A DNA stretch of 64,000 bases from Hydractinia symbiolongicarpus. Lineage: Eukaryota; Cnidaria; Hydrozoa; Anthoathecata; Hydractiniidae. Shown piece after piece: positions 36,501-49,389 of this stretch. The stretch lies in contig NC_079887.1 of the NCBI RefSeq assembly GCF_029227915.1, positions 22,007,650 to 22,071,649 on the forward strand. The letters run 5' to 3'. Numbering within the stretch: position 1 is the stretch's first letter; each line of letters opens with the position of its first letter. Under the pieces are notes generated by a model. That model was not told the origin of the DNA. It saw only the letters and a program-made list of their open reading frames with translations, and did no database searches. Position numbers and translations under genes: made by a program.

Positions 36501-39500
36501 ACATCACATATTTATATATTGTATACGATAACACTCATACAGTTATCTACCCTCGGTAGGACAATACTTTCTTATTTGGAGTCGGTAAACCTTGATAATC
36601 AACGAATGAGCATGTAATTTCTGTTTTAATATATACTCAACCGATACTTATTTGTTGCCTTTTGAATCAAACCTCTGTGTTTTCAAAAACAAGAATAGGT
36701 TTGTAGATGTTTATAACTTTCTCGCCTGGATCATTTTTAAAATACTTTTAGCCAATCAGACATGGTAATTAGTCTCATAACCAAAGATATTACTGTTTGA
36801 AGGTGTTGAATGGTCAAAATGAACATGAAATTGATCAAAAATAAAAGATAAATTAACTTAATTAGTTAGCAAATCTACTAATTTACTGGGCATTTACCCA
36901 CTTGTTTTTCTTTCATCATTAAATGTACTTACCATTCTTCTCAATCTTGTTTCAAGTTGCTGAAACTCAGTAGATTTCTTCGTCTTTAATTTTTCATTCC
37001 ATTTTCTATTTATTATGTTCATCGTAAACTTTGTTTCTGAAATATCTATATTAAAAATAATTTCAGATTTCAGTATTTCAGTAAGTATCAAATATTAATA
37101 TCTACTGAAATAGAAGCTTAATAGTTATTAAACTTTGACTATTAATATTCCTTTATGCCTGGCATCTTTTCCAAAAAATTTTAAGTACGCCACAACTAGA
37201 AATGGCACAAAATGCCCATAATAAGCTTTCTTAAATAGAAAATACAATGGATTTTGATCTAATGATCTTATGGGCAGAAATATTTCACAAAGTTTTATGT
37301 TTGGATTTAAAACATTTTCGCTAACTTTTGACACCTGTGAAACCCGGTTTCCACAATTCCAATATGATATTTGAAATGTAAATGCATGTATTTTGCAATT
37401 ACGTAATCATGCAAAAAATATGTTTTAAAACCATTTACATCACTAACAAAAAATCAAAATAAAATCCCAAAATTTTACCAAGAACACTGTCCTTAAACGT
37501 CGAAACTTGTCGATGACGCCATACAAAAGAATTATAAACAGCTATTATTATTCTCCAATATCATATTTACCGTACATATATATATTTTTTTTACCTGTTA
37601 GCTTTAAGTAGATTGTTTTCGACATCACTTTTATCGATCCACTCTCAATTGCGCATTGGTAACTGCCTTGGTCAGTTATACTTGCTCTGTTTATAACAAG
37701 GTCGTTCACTTTATATGATGGGAAGTTAGTACTATGATCTACAACTTCATCTCCAAATGCAGAAAATTTTGTTATTATGACACCATCATCACCGGTACTA
37801 GCATTTCTCTTTTCCGTACCATCTTTTAACCAGTACGAATTCGTAAATTGATATGGTGATTTATAGTTACAATTCGTAATTCTAACTTCCATGCCAGTAA
37901 CAATGTTCGATGTAATTGAGAGTGGGGAGGCAAATGAAGGTTGTGGATCTGAAATATAATACAGAATCATAAAGAAACAGCACCTGCAGAGGTGCGCAGA
38001 ACTAAACGATTATTATAACAACCACGGCGGCATCTTTACTGTTGTCCTTGTTCTTGATATACTCAGGTTAATTATGTTTACAAAGTGGTAGCACACAGAA
38101 GAGGCAGTTTATTGTTTTGTCTGAAATTCGTTAATTTCATTCAAGCTGGAGTAAATAGTAAATTCTAAAAAGACGAAGAAACAATAAAAATTAATTGCCC
38201 CTGACTTTTAGATAAAAACATTTGGGCAAGTCGATTGCTTTTTTTTTAAAAGGATATTAAGCGGGGGAAATATTAAGAAAAAAATGAAATAGACAAAAAG
38301 CCATTAAAAGTTTAGTCACGTTGAAGAGACTTTCTCAAAATGGTTTCGTACAAACCTCAACTATTTTATTGTGTTTAGAAATATTCCAGACTACCTTCCA
38401 CTCTCTACCAAATTGGAAAGCATCGAAACAGAAATTGTAAGTGCTGTAAAAATATTAGATATACAGTTTGACATTATATGGAATTTTGGTAAAGGCATTC
38501 AAACAAATTGCAATGTGCAGAACACTTATTGCACTGGCGAGGTTGATTACTTACTTCGCAAGATCAATTTCATTATGATGGTTGCAAAAAATTAAAGCCA
38601 ATAAAAGTTTGAACAAACGTTTTGTAAAATACAAAATATAGTTATAGTCAATGTTTTATAGGCCCTGTTGTAAAAAATGTTAGACAATCTAATCACCTTT
38701 GCTAATGAAACACACACACACGCGCAGTTACAGTATTAGTGTAGTGAGTCGGTGTCTAGAAAAATATACATACCTATACACACATCAAAATTTCGAGCAT
38801 AGAATTTGGGGTCACTTGTACACTGTGCACCAGACTTCTTTTCTGCAACAACGGATTGTAATCTCCAATTCTTGTATGTTTCAACACAAGAGGTGCAGGA
38901 ATATTCTTTCACAAACTTTAACGAATAGCTGGCGTCAGTGTTTATATTGATTTTTTTACCCGTGTCATGATCAATAAAAAATATTTCCATGGATGAACCT
39001 GCTAAAACTGACGGTAAATTTAAACCAACTTCTGCTCTCAGCGACAAATTAGAGAGTAAGATACTTGACGACGTTGCGGTTTGCTGGATAGATCCATCAG
39101 CAATGTAAACTTTTGCTGAAATCACAAATATTGTGGTTTTATTTTCAACTTGCAGATCTTTCTTACTGAACATGAGACTAATGATACTTTGAAACTTTCC
39201 TCTCATCCGAAAAAATATAGCTGTTGTATTGACAAATGTCGGTGAAAAAGTTGAATACTTGACGCATGACGACAAATTCTGATAAAGAAAACTTGCTGGA
39301 GCACATTTGTCGGTTGTTTTAAGGTTAAGACGTGCGACAATCTGTCGAATGGGAAATGATGTATCATCTGTAATTTGAACATGAATTTCAAAAGATGTAG
39401 TTAAATCAACCAGCCCTTGGATTGCACTAGTTGTATATACTCTGCCCGTCTTTTCATTGATGCAAAAATATCTTCTTGGAGAGTCTTCATAGCCCTTTGT

Positions 39501-41527
39501 ACAGTTAGTCGGAAGTGTGATTGGCGCCCTTGAACTGCCACCCAGAAACTTTCCGTGTGATATTATCTTAACGATATCGTAGGTGAACACATTTCCTGAA
39601 GTATAGAATGGCTGATCACGTGGTATAACTTCTGTTTCACTGTAAGGTATGTTAATGAATAAATCATATTCTGTCTTGGTAACATTTGGTGCTGATGTTT
39701 CTAAATAAAATCATTATTTTCTATAAACCATGGATTACAAAATAAAACCTTTGAAATACGTTCTGCTGATTATTTGCACGCCACTAAGATATATGTAATA
39801 TTGGTTGAAACATTCGTTTGCACTGGTGGAAATACAGTTTCAAGGCATTCAGAAGTAACAGAGATTGTGCATACTATCAGGTCCTTAAACATGTCCCTAG
39901 TAAATTCTTTTTAGCAAAGAAAAGGTTAATGTGGCCTCTTCTTTCCTAGGGAATAAGCCGATCCAGAGGTTTTGTAAAACTGATAATTTAAATAATCAAA
40001 ATTCATATGAATTGTGTAATAGAAAATACCAGTTTTATATTTATTGTTGTTAAATAGTGTTATTTTCGCATTGTGACGTACAAATTTGGAACTACGACAT
40101 CTTCACTTCGTCACCTCGAAAATCATGTTCAGAGAGTTATAGTCTGAAATCTGACAGTCTCCGAACATAAGTGAACCATCTTTCATAATGATAAACTGGT
40201 TTAAAAATGCTGGTCATATAGAGTGGATTTGAAGTTGGACCTTCAATCAAAAGCTTTGAAATACAACTTTTGTGTGTCCGTCAATCTATTTGCAGATTTT
40301 ACTCAGGAGCGCTGTTTAATATAAGATGCATAACTAGTAACTTTCAAAATAGTTTCTTTTAGATTTTCAATCAAATTGGATGGAGCAATATGAACTAAGT
40401 TAAAGTGTTTAAATTAAGAAGCAGTGCCTAAAACTCTAAAGGTACGCTGGCCCACTTCTAAAAATTTGGAAAGCCAGCTATATCGTTTGATTTGAAAAAA
40501 TGTTCTGAAATGAACTAGGACTTACCGTTGCAATAGCCATACTTCGTACGGAATGCGCTGTTGTCCGGGTCCGGGCACATACTCTCAATGATGGGAAAGC
40601 TTTTCTCGTATTCTTTTTGAAACTTGCGATATAAATTTACGCAGTTTGTTCCAGTAGTGCAATAGTCAGCCTTTTTTATAATAACTAATCGCCACTCTTT
40701 TGTATCGTATTCATATGTGCTTTCAACTTTACCTGTAGCGTTATAATACGTGAATGTTATGCCGTACAATTTCTTGTTGTCTTCGTGTAAAAGTGGACGG
40801 TTAAAAGCTGTGTACTGGCCAAGGTTATAGTGTTTTGTCTCAATTGCTTTTCCATCTGATTCTAATCTAACCCGAATAAAGTTCCCGACATGACTAAGAG
40901 ACTGTCTACTCAAGCCACTTCCCTTGTACAGCCCGGTAATATAATATGTACTTGAAGGCGAGGGCGTGATAATATCTATCGTGCCCGGAGTTACTGTGCT
41001 AAATGTTGCAAGCGAAGCATTTTTATCGCACTGTTTATAAACAGGTCTATATAAAGCAACAGTACTTTTACAAACAGATTTAAAAGATATGGAAAATACT
41101 GGTTGTATAATTCTTGGTGGGTAGTTCTCAGTATCTCTAACTTGGATCGTGACATTAAACACGTCATCTGGTGACACAAGAGCGGCTTCAATTGTTGTGT
41201 ATAAGGCACCTGTTTGCTCATTTATGCAGAAATAAGCTAAAGGTAGAGTGACATTATAAGTTTTTGATGTACAGTTAGCATGAGCAGTAATATTGATTCG
41301 CTGTAAATTATTATTTATATATTTCACCACAACTTGTTTAATACTGTAGGAAAAAACATTTGGACCAGTGGTATAATCTTTTATCACCAGTTGAGGGTGT
41401 CGCAGTAAGTTTAATTTATCCCAATCAATCTGTGCTGTCGTTCTGGAAACCGCTGGTGCCATGTTATCTATGACAAAAACACTGTTATAGCATCGCTGGC
41501 GCTTATTACGTCAACAATAACAACAAT

Positions 41528-41558
<31 letters not shown>

Positions 41559-43372
41559 ACAATAACAACAATCATCAACAACAACAACAAAAACAACAAA
41601 AACAACGACAGCAAACGACAACAACAACAACGACAAAAACAACTTTGACCTTACCACTACAATATCCATACTTGCTGTATAGCAAATAATTATCTTCAAA
41701 ACGGCACTCCTTATAATACTTTTGATACTCCATATAATATTTGTTTGCAGAAATTGTACATTGCGCTCCATTTTCACAAAAATCTTTCACCGGTAGGCTT
41801 AATAACGATATCTTGGTTTGTTTAAAATTAACTTTTCCAAGTTCCAGATCAGAAAAAGTTAGAAGAACGGGTAGTTTACTTGAAGATTTGATTGGTGGAT
41901 CAAGTTGCACGTAATAGGTTCCAATTCCTAAAAAGGTAAAGTTTCCCTTTCTGTTGTGAACACCTGCCAGGACCCTCACAATGAATTTTCTTCCTTTTGC
42001 AATATCTGCAAGTGCAACTGGATTTTCATTTCCCTCGGTCGTTACAAAGGAATCGGAAGTTAAATCTACAGAAATGGCACTAATATAAGTAATTCCAGCG
42101 GATGTCGGTATGCTAATGTCGTTTGTATACACACTTTCTTTATTGGTATGTATATTTTGAGTAATAACGTCATTAAGCCAGCATATTTTTGTCATGTTTA
42201 TATAAATCTGTTTCATACGATCACAACTTGAGAATATCCTTACAGAGTGCGGACTGACGTCGCGTGAATACGTCCTGGCACCAGATTTATAAAGAATTTT
42301 CAGCAATATTGTGGTACCACTTCTAGGAGGAGCTTCATTAAAGTATTTAGTCACTTTTATGTCTCCTGTTACATGGTCGATGCAAAATTTGCGACGAAGT
42401 TCAGGATAGTTTAATAACGTCGAGAGGGAACAATCATTAATTGTTTTTGTTTCAGCAATTGATTGCCATTTTGGTGCTAAAATAATGTGTATAGTATTTA
42501 ACAAACACTAATATATATAGCATATAAATTTAAAAGTAGCTGTTAGTTTTATTTTTTTCCTTTTCAGCTAAAATGGCTACCAATGTCTTAAATTCACGAG
42601 ACGGGGGGTATCTTCATTCAGTATCCTCAAAAAGGGATGAATTTGTTCAGTAATTAAAACGGCGTTTCGAGCCCTCTCAAGTAGGCGGCCAAGGTTCAAT
42701 TATATTTTAGATTCTCATCAATTCTTCCGGATTTGCATTTCAGAAATCCAATTTCAAACATTTCAGAACTTACAGACGACCGAAATAGGTCAAACCATTA
42801 AATTCGTTCAAATTTATTAAAAAAAGATAATGTTTTTCTTTCAGTTTCAATACGCGTCCATTTTACAAGTACTCCCAAAAAAACATCCTTCAATCAATGT
42901 CCTGCACTTAAAAACCTGCAAGGTAATATACTTACTGGGTCTATCAGATACAGACGGCTGGTAGCTATCTTGCAATAAGTAAGAAACATTAACTAAATAA
43001 TGTTCTATAATCGCGCTTTTGTCAAAGCTGTCTTCTGCTCTAACTCGTCCAATGACAACATCAGCTTTAGTGTTTAAATTGATTGGTGGAAAGGGAAATG
43101 TTTTTGTTGTTGAGTCTATGTTGGTCGTTAATACCCTCAACTGTGCATCTAAAAGATACGCATCGGTTTTTCTTACAGGGTATGTTTGTCCTACAGAGGT
43201 TTCAAGAAATTTATGTGCGAGCAAAATAGTAACAAAAGATTCGAACATTATTTCACTGACAATGCCCAACATTTCACAACAAATAAAAAATAAAATTTAT
43301 CTTACCCGAATATTTGACTGCAACCAAAATGATAACAAATGTCCATAGTTTTGCCAAATGGGTACAAGTCAT
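30554..43372 (-). CDS. Adhesion G-protein-coupled receptor with repeated ectodomain modules, Ig, SEA-like, HRM, GAIN/GPS and 7TM
   Basis: Sixteen minus-strand exons encode about 1,908 aa: 43372-43306, 43190-42936, 42476-41655, 41467-40526, 39700-38774, 37948-37595, 37045-36933, 36485-36409, 35281-35133, 34728-34490, 34101-33955, 33272-32702, 32321-32087, 31629-31361, 31198-31117 and 31031-30554. All phases agree. Order: signal peptide (LWTFVIILVAV); a short N-terminal unit; three single-exon modules (residues about 109-382, 383-696, 697-1005), each with a cadherin-like FCIN/D-x-x-TG strand and a Cys-rich end (SKYGYCSG, TKYGYCNG, NFDVCIG); an Ig domain (1006-1123, ITDQGSYQCAIESG); an SEA-like unit; an HRM-like domain (1237-1315, PTLAGTHTSLNC, CVFQ, DVCQ); and GAIN with GPS (CKYWD, GGWSTRGC, CSCNHL|T, predicted cleavage after L1588). 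Seven TM segments follow, from ALQIVTWIGCGISLAG to FFQWLFCIFNSLQGLFIFIF. The family mediates adhesion-linked signalling through a tethered agonist. The C-terminus is uncertain: a GTGAGA donor at 30613 could lead to another tail exon. Confidence 0.85.
41512..41645. repeat. (CAA)n-type microsatellite next to an exon
   Basis: Imperfect CAACAA/AACAAC/AACGAC triplets run right up to the donor of GPCR exon 3 at 41654. On the minus strand the intron reads as Val/Phe/Cys codons, which artificially extends the exon's open frame to 41575. The donor CCTTAC (GTAAGG on the minus strand) marks the real exon end. Confidence 0.85.
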
Positions 43373-46300
43373 GATTGTTGTTGTTATCCTGTTTTAAATA
43401 CTGTCCGAAAGAATAATAGAAAGATATATTTTAACATATCACATGTATGATAACAATTACACGACCTACAGTTTGTTTCAGGAATACAATACAATACAAT
43501 ATAATTCTTAGAACACACTACACACAACATAAATACCTAACATTGGGCTTGAGTACTTATTATTATTGATTGGTGGAGGAGAATTGGGGACGGGCAAGGA
43601 AAATTTAAATATTAACAAAGGAATTGTGGCGAGTATTTCGTACTCTGGAGCACACGTCATATACGACATCTTAAATGTTAAAAATGTTCATCTGTGTTGA
43701 TTTGTTTTAAAGTCCGTTAGTTATGATATAATATAAATTACCATCAAATTTGTATTTTTTGTAGAAACTTGCCACAAAAGTGGTACAGAAAATAGAAAAG
43801 TCAGCATTATTCAAAAAATATGGTCCTTTTTAAAAAAGTTATGAAAATGTGGATTTAAAATGAGGACCTATGACCCTCTTGACTCGTGTGTATATTTACC
43901 ATACATTCTTGGCAAGAGATGCTTTTATTTTCAAACGGAGGGAGGGCAGGTATTATAATAAATAAATTGGATCTTCTTTTCATGATCTAAACAGTCGATT
44001 TTTTACCCTTTGGATATATTGTACCGTTGCCCTGTAAAACAGTTCTCCTTCCTACATTTCTGCTTTCTCTTCCGTGAACATGTCTATATAGTCAAAAAAC
44101 CACATCTAAATATTTTAATTCCAAAGGAAAGGGCTATATTATCGACGACGACGAATTTTATAAATAGACATTTGGATTTAACGATAACATTGCTGTCCAC
44201 ATTGAACTAAATTCGTAAAAATTCTTTACAGTTTTTTAATAGATCATAAAAGAGAAATCAGGTCATCACTACAAACACGTACTTAGTCATAAAACTTAAC
44301 TTTATTGTCAAAGTATGACATGCAATAAAATAAAATAAATGAACTTGTCAGACAAGATTAGACACATTATCACGAAAGACAACAAATCTGTTAAAATAAC
44401 GTGTTTTAGATAACAAAATTCTTGTTAACTGTTGTCATAGTAACAATTACTTTTTTATTGGCGGTTAAATGGCGTCATATTCAAACGAACTACTAGCCTC
44501 CCACTGTTTTTAAGATTGTATCTACGTACTCAGATTGATATCTGTGGTGTTTGTCTTTAAAAACAGTCATGAATAAAACCTTTCCAGTGAAATTGTAGCT
44601 AAGCTTCTTATTTGATGTTATAATTGCTAATTAAGAGTGATTGTAAAAGTTTTCTATGGAAAGTGTTTATAATCGTCTTCGTTAAAAGATAAGATAAATG
44701 GTACGTGAAGAAGATAATACCATAGCTTTCCTTTAACGTTTAACATTGTTTACAAAAAAAAAAAGACTTTGTTTCGGACGCAATGTAGCTATGAAGTTTC
44801 TCACAATGAACAATTCATTTCACTATTAAGCAAGCACAGGACGACTTGTGCGGGAAGGATACAGCTATCCCTGGTATAGAAAAATAGTGTCGTTTGACCA
44901 ACAAAGAAAAGAAACCATACACAACATTAAACACACCAAACGTTTCTTATGTGTGTCTCTTGGTTAGATTTGCAACTTTATTTACAGTTTCCCCTTCTCT
45001 TGAAACGACAGCTTAATAGCTCGTTCATTTTGCGTCTCTTTTGATCTCTTCTATTTAATCCTTTTGATTGTACATACATTCAATAATCTTTAACTATCTT
45101 TATGTTTTTTAAACAGAAAAAAAATTACTGCAGTTATTGTAGATTAAAATTACAGCGCGTATACAAACCTCTTGCTGCACGGATAATAATTAAAATGTTA
45201 TAATAACACATAAGAGTCCTGGAAATGAAGTTGCTGGGTTTGCATTATCAAATTCTCTTTCCGGGGAGAGAAAGGGCATCATGATTGGTGATTTCTGATA
45301 TATACGTCCGGTACATAAGTCTTTCGTTTAAAGTTTTAAATAACTTAGTTTCCGTGTTGTTTTTAATAAGTAGAAATAAACTTCAGTCAAAAGATATATT
45401 TTCTTTCCTTCTTTAAATCAAGCAAGCTGTTTGCGTAACCTTTCAACCGCCTAATATCTATTTAACCCTCTCTTATTTGGAAAAGAATATTTTTTTGGTG
45501 TAATAAGTAAAAATAAAACCTATGCGTGTTCACAAAAAGAAAAAATATTTCCTTGGTGTTTTATTTTTACTCTCGCAGAATGTAAATTAAAAAGTTTTTC
45601 TGCAAAAATATTTTAATAATTAAAATCAGGAGAGGAATGATATCATATTTCAGATCCCATATTTGATATAAACACTTAGATCTCGAAAGATGCAAGTTGG
45701 CGTCGCAGCAAAGAGCGAAATGCTGATGTCCTATCTACGGGCCATAACTCGTGATCACTCAGCCTTGAGATATCAAGATATTGTCCGGCAGTCTTCAAGT
45801 TAGCCAACATTAAGGCAGCAAGTTAAGGTTAGAATATGGGTTCAAAATCGAAAGCTTTTAGAGAAAAACAATGAAAATTCGCATCTCTTTAAAAATAAAA
45901 TCTATAGACTGTAAAATGATCTATAAAATGTCTCTTAAACTTATAAGAAACATATTTTAAGTAACACGAGGCTGAGATTACTAGTACATTCAACTGCTAA
46001 CTTATAAAATACTGAACAGGACTCTCGCAAAACAGCATTCTAATGTACAATAGAACTCAGGTGCTGTGAATTTTAAAAAAATCTACCAAAGTTAAGAAAC
46101 ATCTAGACTGAGCCCAATAATATTTTTTATTGATTAAAAAATTGTATGGACGCCAAAAACGCATGAGTGAAAGGTTATTTATGCTAAATTATTCTTTAAT
46201 TAGAAGAAAAATATGACAATAACATTAAAAAAGAAATCTTACCATGCAGTGATGGATGTCCTTACGTATGACAGAAATAAATCAAAATCCGACAGATTTC

Positions 46301-46896
46301 ACAGAAGTAGTAACATATAAAGATATACAATGAACGAATATCTTGTACCTTCTATGTAAAACACACTGTACGTAGTAATTTGACATGTTTTACCTACTTT
46401 TATCAGATTGTCAATTTAATACGTACATCAAACAGAAGTATATTGTATTGGATTAACAAAAACATAAAACCTATTCAATGTTATTGTTAGATAAAATCAG
46501 AAACTTATAATCGATCAGAAGCTCATTGTGTTAAAGTGATGCAAAATTCTTTGAATTTGCGAAAGAGTTGTGACTTGTTACCTACTGGAGACAAATTCAT
46601 GACTGCTACTTGACTCAGTTGCATCGACTCTTGACCTCACCTCATGTCCCCGCCCCTGTGGCGTATCACACTCTAAAAATCTTGGACGGTAAAATATAAT
46701 AGGATACTTTCGCTACCCGACGTATAATTTTTAATTCTGCAACCCTATGTGGGACTATGATGATTTGCAGCAGTTCTTTGATTTTTATCCGAAAGCTCAA
46801 GTCCTCCTGTGGAGGTTTAAAATACTTTATTCGTACAAATTTTTAATTTGGCGATATGGCAAAATGTTAGAAATTACAATACATCAACACGATCAG
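43373..46896. other. Intergenic, no gene recognised
   Basis: This 3.5-kb stretch lies 5' of the adhesion GPCR and presumably contains its promoter. It includes short repeats such as ATACAATACAATACAATATAA near 43485. I see no coding exon, RNA gene or recognisable transposon. The open frames at 44010 and 46747 are short and lack splice context. Confidence 0.5.
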
Positions 46897-47101
46897 CACC
46901 AACCATTGATTAGATGTGAATTCGTTTTTGCGCTTTCATGAAAATCTCTCTACACTTTTATAAAGATATGGCTTTAAATAATCTAAAAAGAGAGTTGCGG
47001 CAACTCTCTTTTTAGATTATTTAAAGCCATATCTTTATAAAAGTGTAGAAAGATTTTCATGAAAGCGCAAAAACGAATTCACATCTAATCAATGGTTGGT
47101 G
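46897..47101. repeat. 205-bp near-perfect palindrome
   Basis: Two 102-bp arms (46897-46998 and 47000-47101) are reverse complements with a single mismatch (CTCTCTAC versus CTTTCTAC) around a one-base centre at 46999 (GTTGC-G-GCAAC). Identity stops abruptly outside the arms. There is no ORF or known transposon end. Confidence 0.95.
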
Positions 47102-47854
47102 TTGTCTATACAACAAACGTCCTTGCTATCATGGAATGGATAACTTTATGACTTGTTTATGAACTTAGTAATTGTCATTAACGGAGCATGCGCACTGCGA
47201 TCAACTGTTGCAATGCAAATTGTTGGAATATTCTGAGCAGTTAAAATACTGACTAGTTTTATGGATTTAGCTATACACGTAAGAAATGTAATTTCTTTAT
47301 CGGGTTTTTAGTTTTATATATAATTATAATATTTATATATGTCAATTTATGTCCGTGTTTGTTCAATTTTTAAGAAAAAAGAATTTATGACATGGTATTT
47401 GTATTGCTCATTACTTTAGCTATATTTGTAATAAATTATATTTAGAGAATTCATGATTTACTCTCCTCCATACCTTTTTTGATCTCTTTAGTCCTTTCCT
47501 ATATTGACACTGCATTTGTCCACAGTTGCGCTAGGTCTGTATTCAATTTTTTATAAGTTTGTAACAGTGTGTTGCCCATGTTTACAAGGTTTAAATTTAC
47601 TTTGGGAATCTTCAGACTGGCCCATATTGTGGCTGTTTCTGAAAAGTGTCAATAGTTAGGCCTGCTCCTTTTTTGGTACGATTTTTGAAGACACAAGTCC
47701 TTTGTCAATAATTGGACTTGTCCTATCTTGTGGCACAGTCTTTTAAAAGCATGGGAATTTTTTTGTTTATTATATATAATATAGTATACAAATTATGCTT
47801 TAGCCGGAAACAAAAACAAAAAATAAAATATTCAACGGTACGTTGCGTTCTCGT
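47102..47854. other. Intergenic, nothing recognised
   Basis: AT-rich sequence between the palindrome and the reverse-transcriptase fragment. The plus-strand frame from 47712 runs antisense into the retroelement remnant and is not a gene. Confidence 0.5.
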
Positions 47855-49138
47855 TCACACGTCAATTCTACCAACTGACTGGGGTATAAGGATGTTTAAT
47901 GGATCAGTTGGCATGTCATTCCTTTTCAAAGTTCTCGATCTTCTTATACACAAGATTGCTGATTTCAATAGCGTGAATGATATTTTCGTTCGTAACCAGC
48001 TCATCACTACACGTTCTTCCGTTCCTTGTCTCCGCGCTAACTTCAACGAAAGTTCTTTAACGAATCGTTCTGTCTCACGACTACAACCACCATGACTTGA
48101 AAATACCAAAGGAGTAAATGAGCGGTGCTCTATTTCAATCACTCGTTGGTTATATTTTCGTTTCTTCTTCTTTTCGTTGTTGCAAAATACTTTCTGAAGA
48201 TTCTGATTTACATGGCTTAAAGCGAACGGGTTGAAAACTCTTACATCAAAGAATGCTCTTTGACCACGTTGCCAGAAACTTCTAGCTGCAATATCCAATC
48301 TATCTTCATCCCCTTGAATAGCATTTGGTGGGAGAGCTTCTCCAGTCAGAGGGATTAGTCTCGGCTCTATCTCAACGTCTTTGCATGTTTCTAGCAAAGA
48401 TTGGCGATCCAATTCTTTCATTTCATCATGTCTCATGTATAAAAATCCACCTTTTGGGTAAGACATGGTACTATCTACACTATAAACTTTACTACAGGGA
48501 CAAATTGAAGGTAGATGTTAAAGAGGCCATCTGTATCTGAGATTAACTGCGTCGAAAAACTCTCTTTTGTTTAGAACAATTTTTTTCTGACTCCAGAGGT
48601 AGAGCGGTAAGCCCCGATGAAGCGTCTCTTATGGTAGCCAGGTCGTTCGCTCTTATACCCTCTTTATTCAATCTTTCTCTCAATTGTGATAGCATAGTTG
48701 ATCTCTTTTCTTCACGTTTCTTTCTATTTCAGGTTTCACCTTTTTCATTTTTCCCAAATCAATGGAATTCTCTGATTTCTGTTGGTTAATGTTGTCAACC
48801 GGTTGTGCAGTCACCAAAATCGAGTTCTGATACTCTTCCGGAGCTGCATCTGTAAAGATCGGCAAAGTGAATGCTGGTATAAAAACTGAGTCAATTACTT
48901 TGTCGAAAGCTGCTATATGAAGCTGTGCTTCAGGAAACGTTTTAATGAAGTAGGTTATCTTGTGTTTAAAGCCACTTATAAAAGATGTAAAAGCTTCTTG
49001 TGGTTGACTTTTTTCAATTCTACAGAGCACAAGAAGCTGATCACACCATTCTTTCACTAAATTTCTTGCGTATTCAGATTTTCCTTCCTCGCTGCCAATC
49101 AAAAGAAATTTTTTTTGCGCCGTCTTTTTTCTCATCAT
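47855..49138 (-). pseudogene. Broken reverse-transcriptase C-terminal fragment of a retroelement
   Basis: Two minus-strand frames belong to one former protein. The 49138-48680 frame has AKSQPQEAF-like sequence (here IEKSQPQEAFTSFISGFKHK) and TYFIKTFPEAQ, which resembles the region after the RT domain in retroelement proteins common in cnidarians. It shifts frame near 48,700, continues as NKEGIRANDLATIRDASSGL and KREFFDAVNLRYRWPL, meets a TAA stop, and then resumes as CPCSKVYSVDSTMSYPKGG and the frame 48466-47855 with LYMRHDE, EIEPRLIPLTGE, LDIAARSFWQRGQRAFFDVR, TPLVFSSHGG and WLRTKISFTLLKSAILCIR. One frameshift and one stop make it non-functional. RT catalytic motifs are absent because the 5' part is missing. 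The element family is not certain. Confidence 0.7.
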
Positions 49139-49389
49139 TTATATCAAAAAAGACAAAAAAAACTGGCCACGAACCCAGGGTTGGTTTTGAAAATGTAAGT
49201 TAATTTGGAAAGTACGTCTACGTAGCGGACACCTACATTTTGATGTCTCAATTATGTACTTATAGACAGATATCGCTGTATCCTCTCTGATATGATAATA
49301 ATAACCTCTTCCCCAGGTCTTTTTCTTCGCTCTATTTATGTGAAAAGTTTTCTTCAGTTTAAATAAGCAAAGCTGTCATTAAATTTTAC

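Noticed and set aside
41535-41777. Frame rich in Val, Phe and Cys next to GPCR exon 3
   Set aside because: It is created by translating a CAA/AAC microsatellite in the intron; the GTAAGG donor at 41654 ends the exon before it.
47712-48095. 127-aa plus-strand frame
   Set aside because: Its second half is the antisense of the retroelement C-terminal fragment at 47855-48466.
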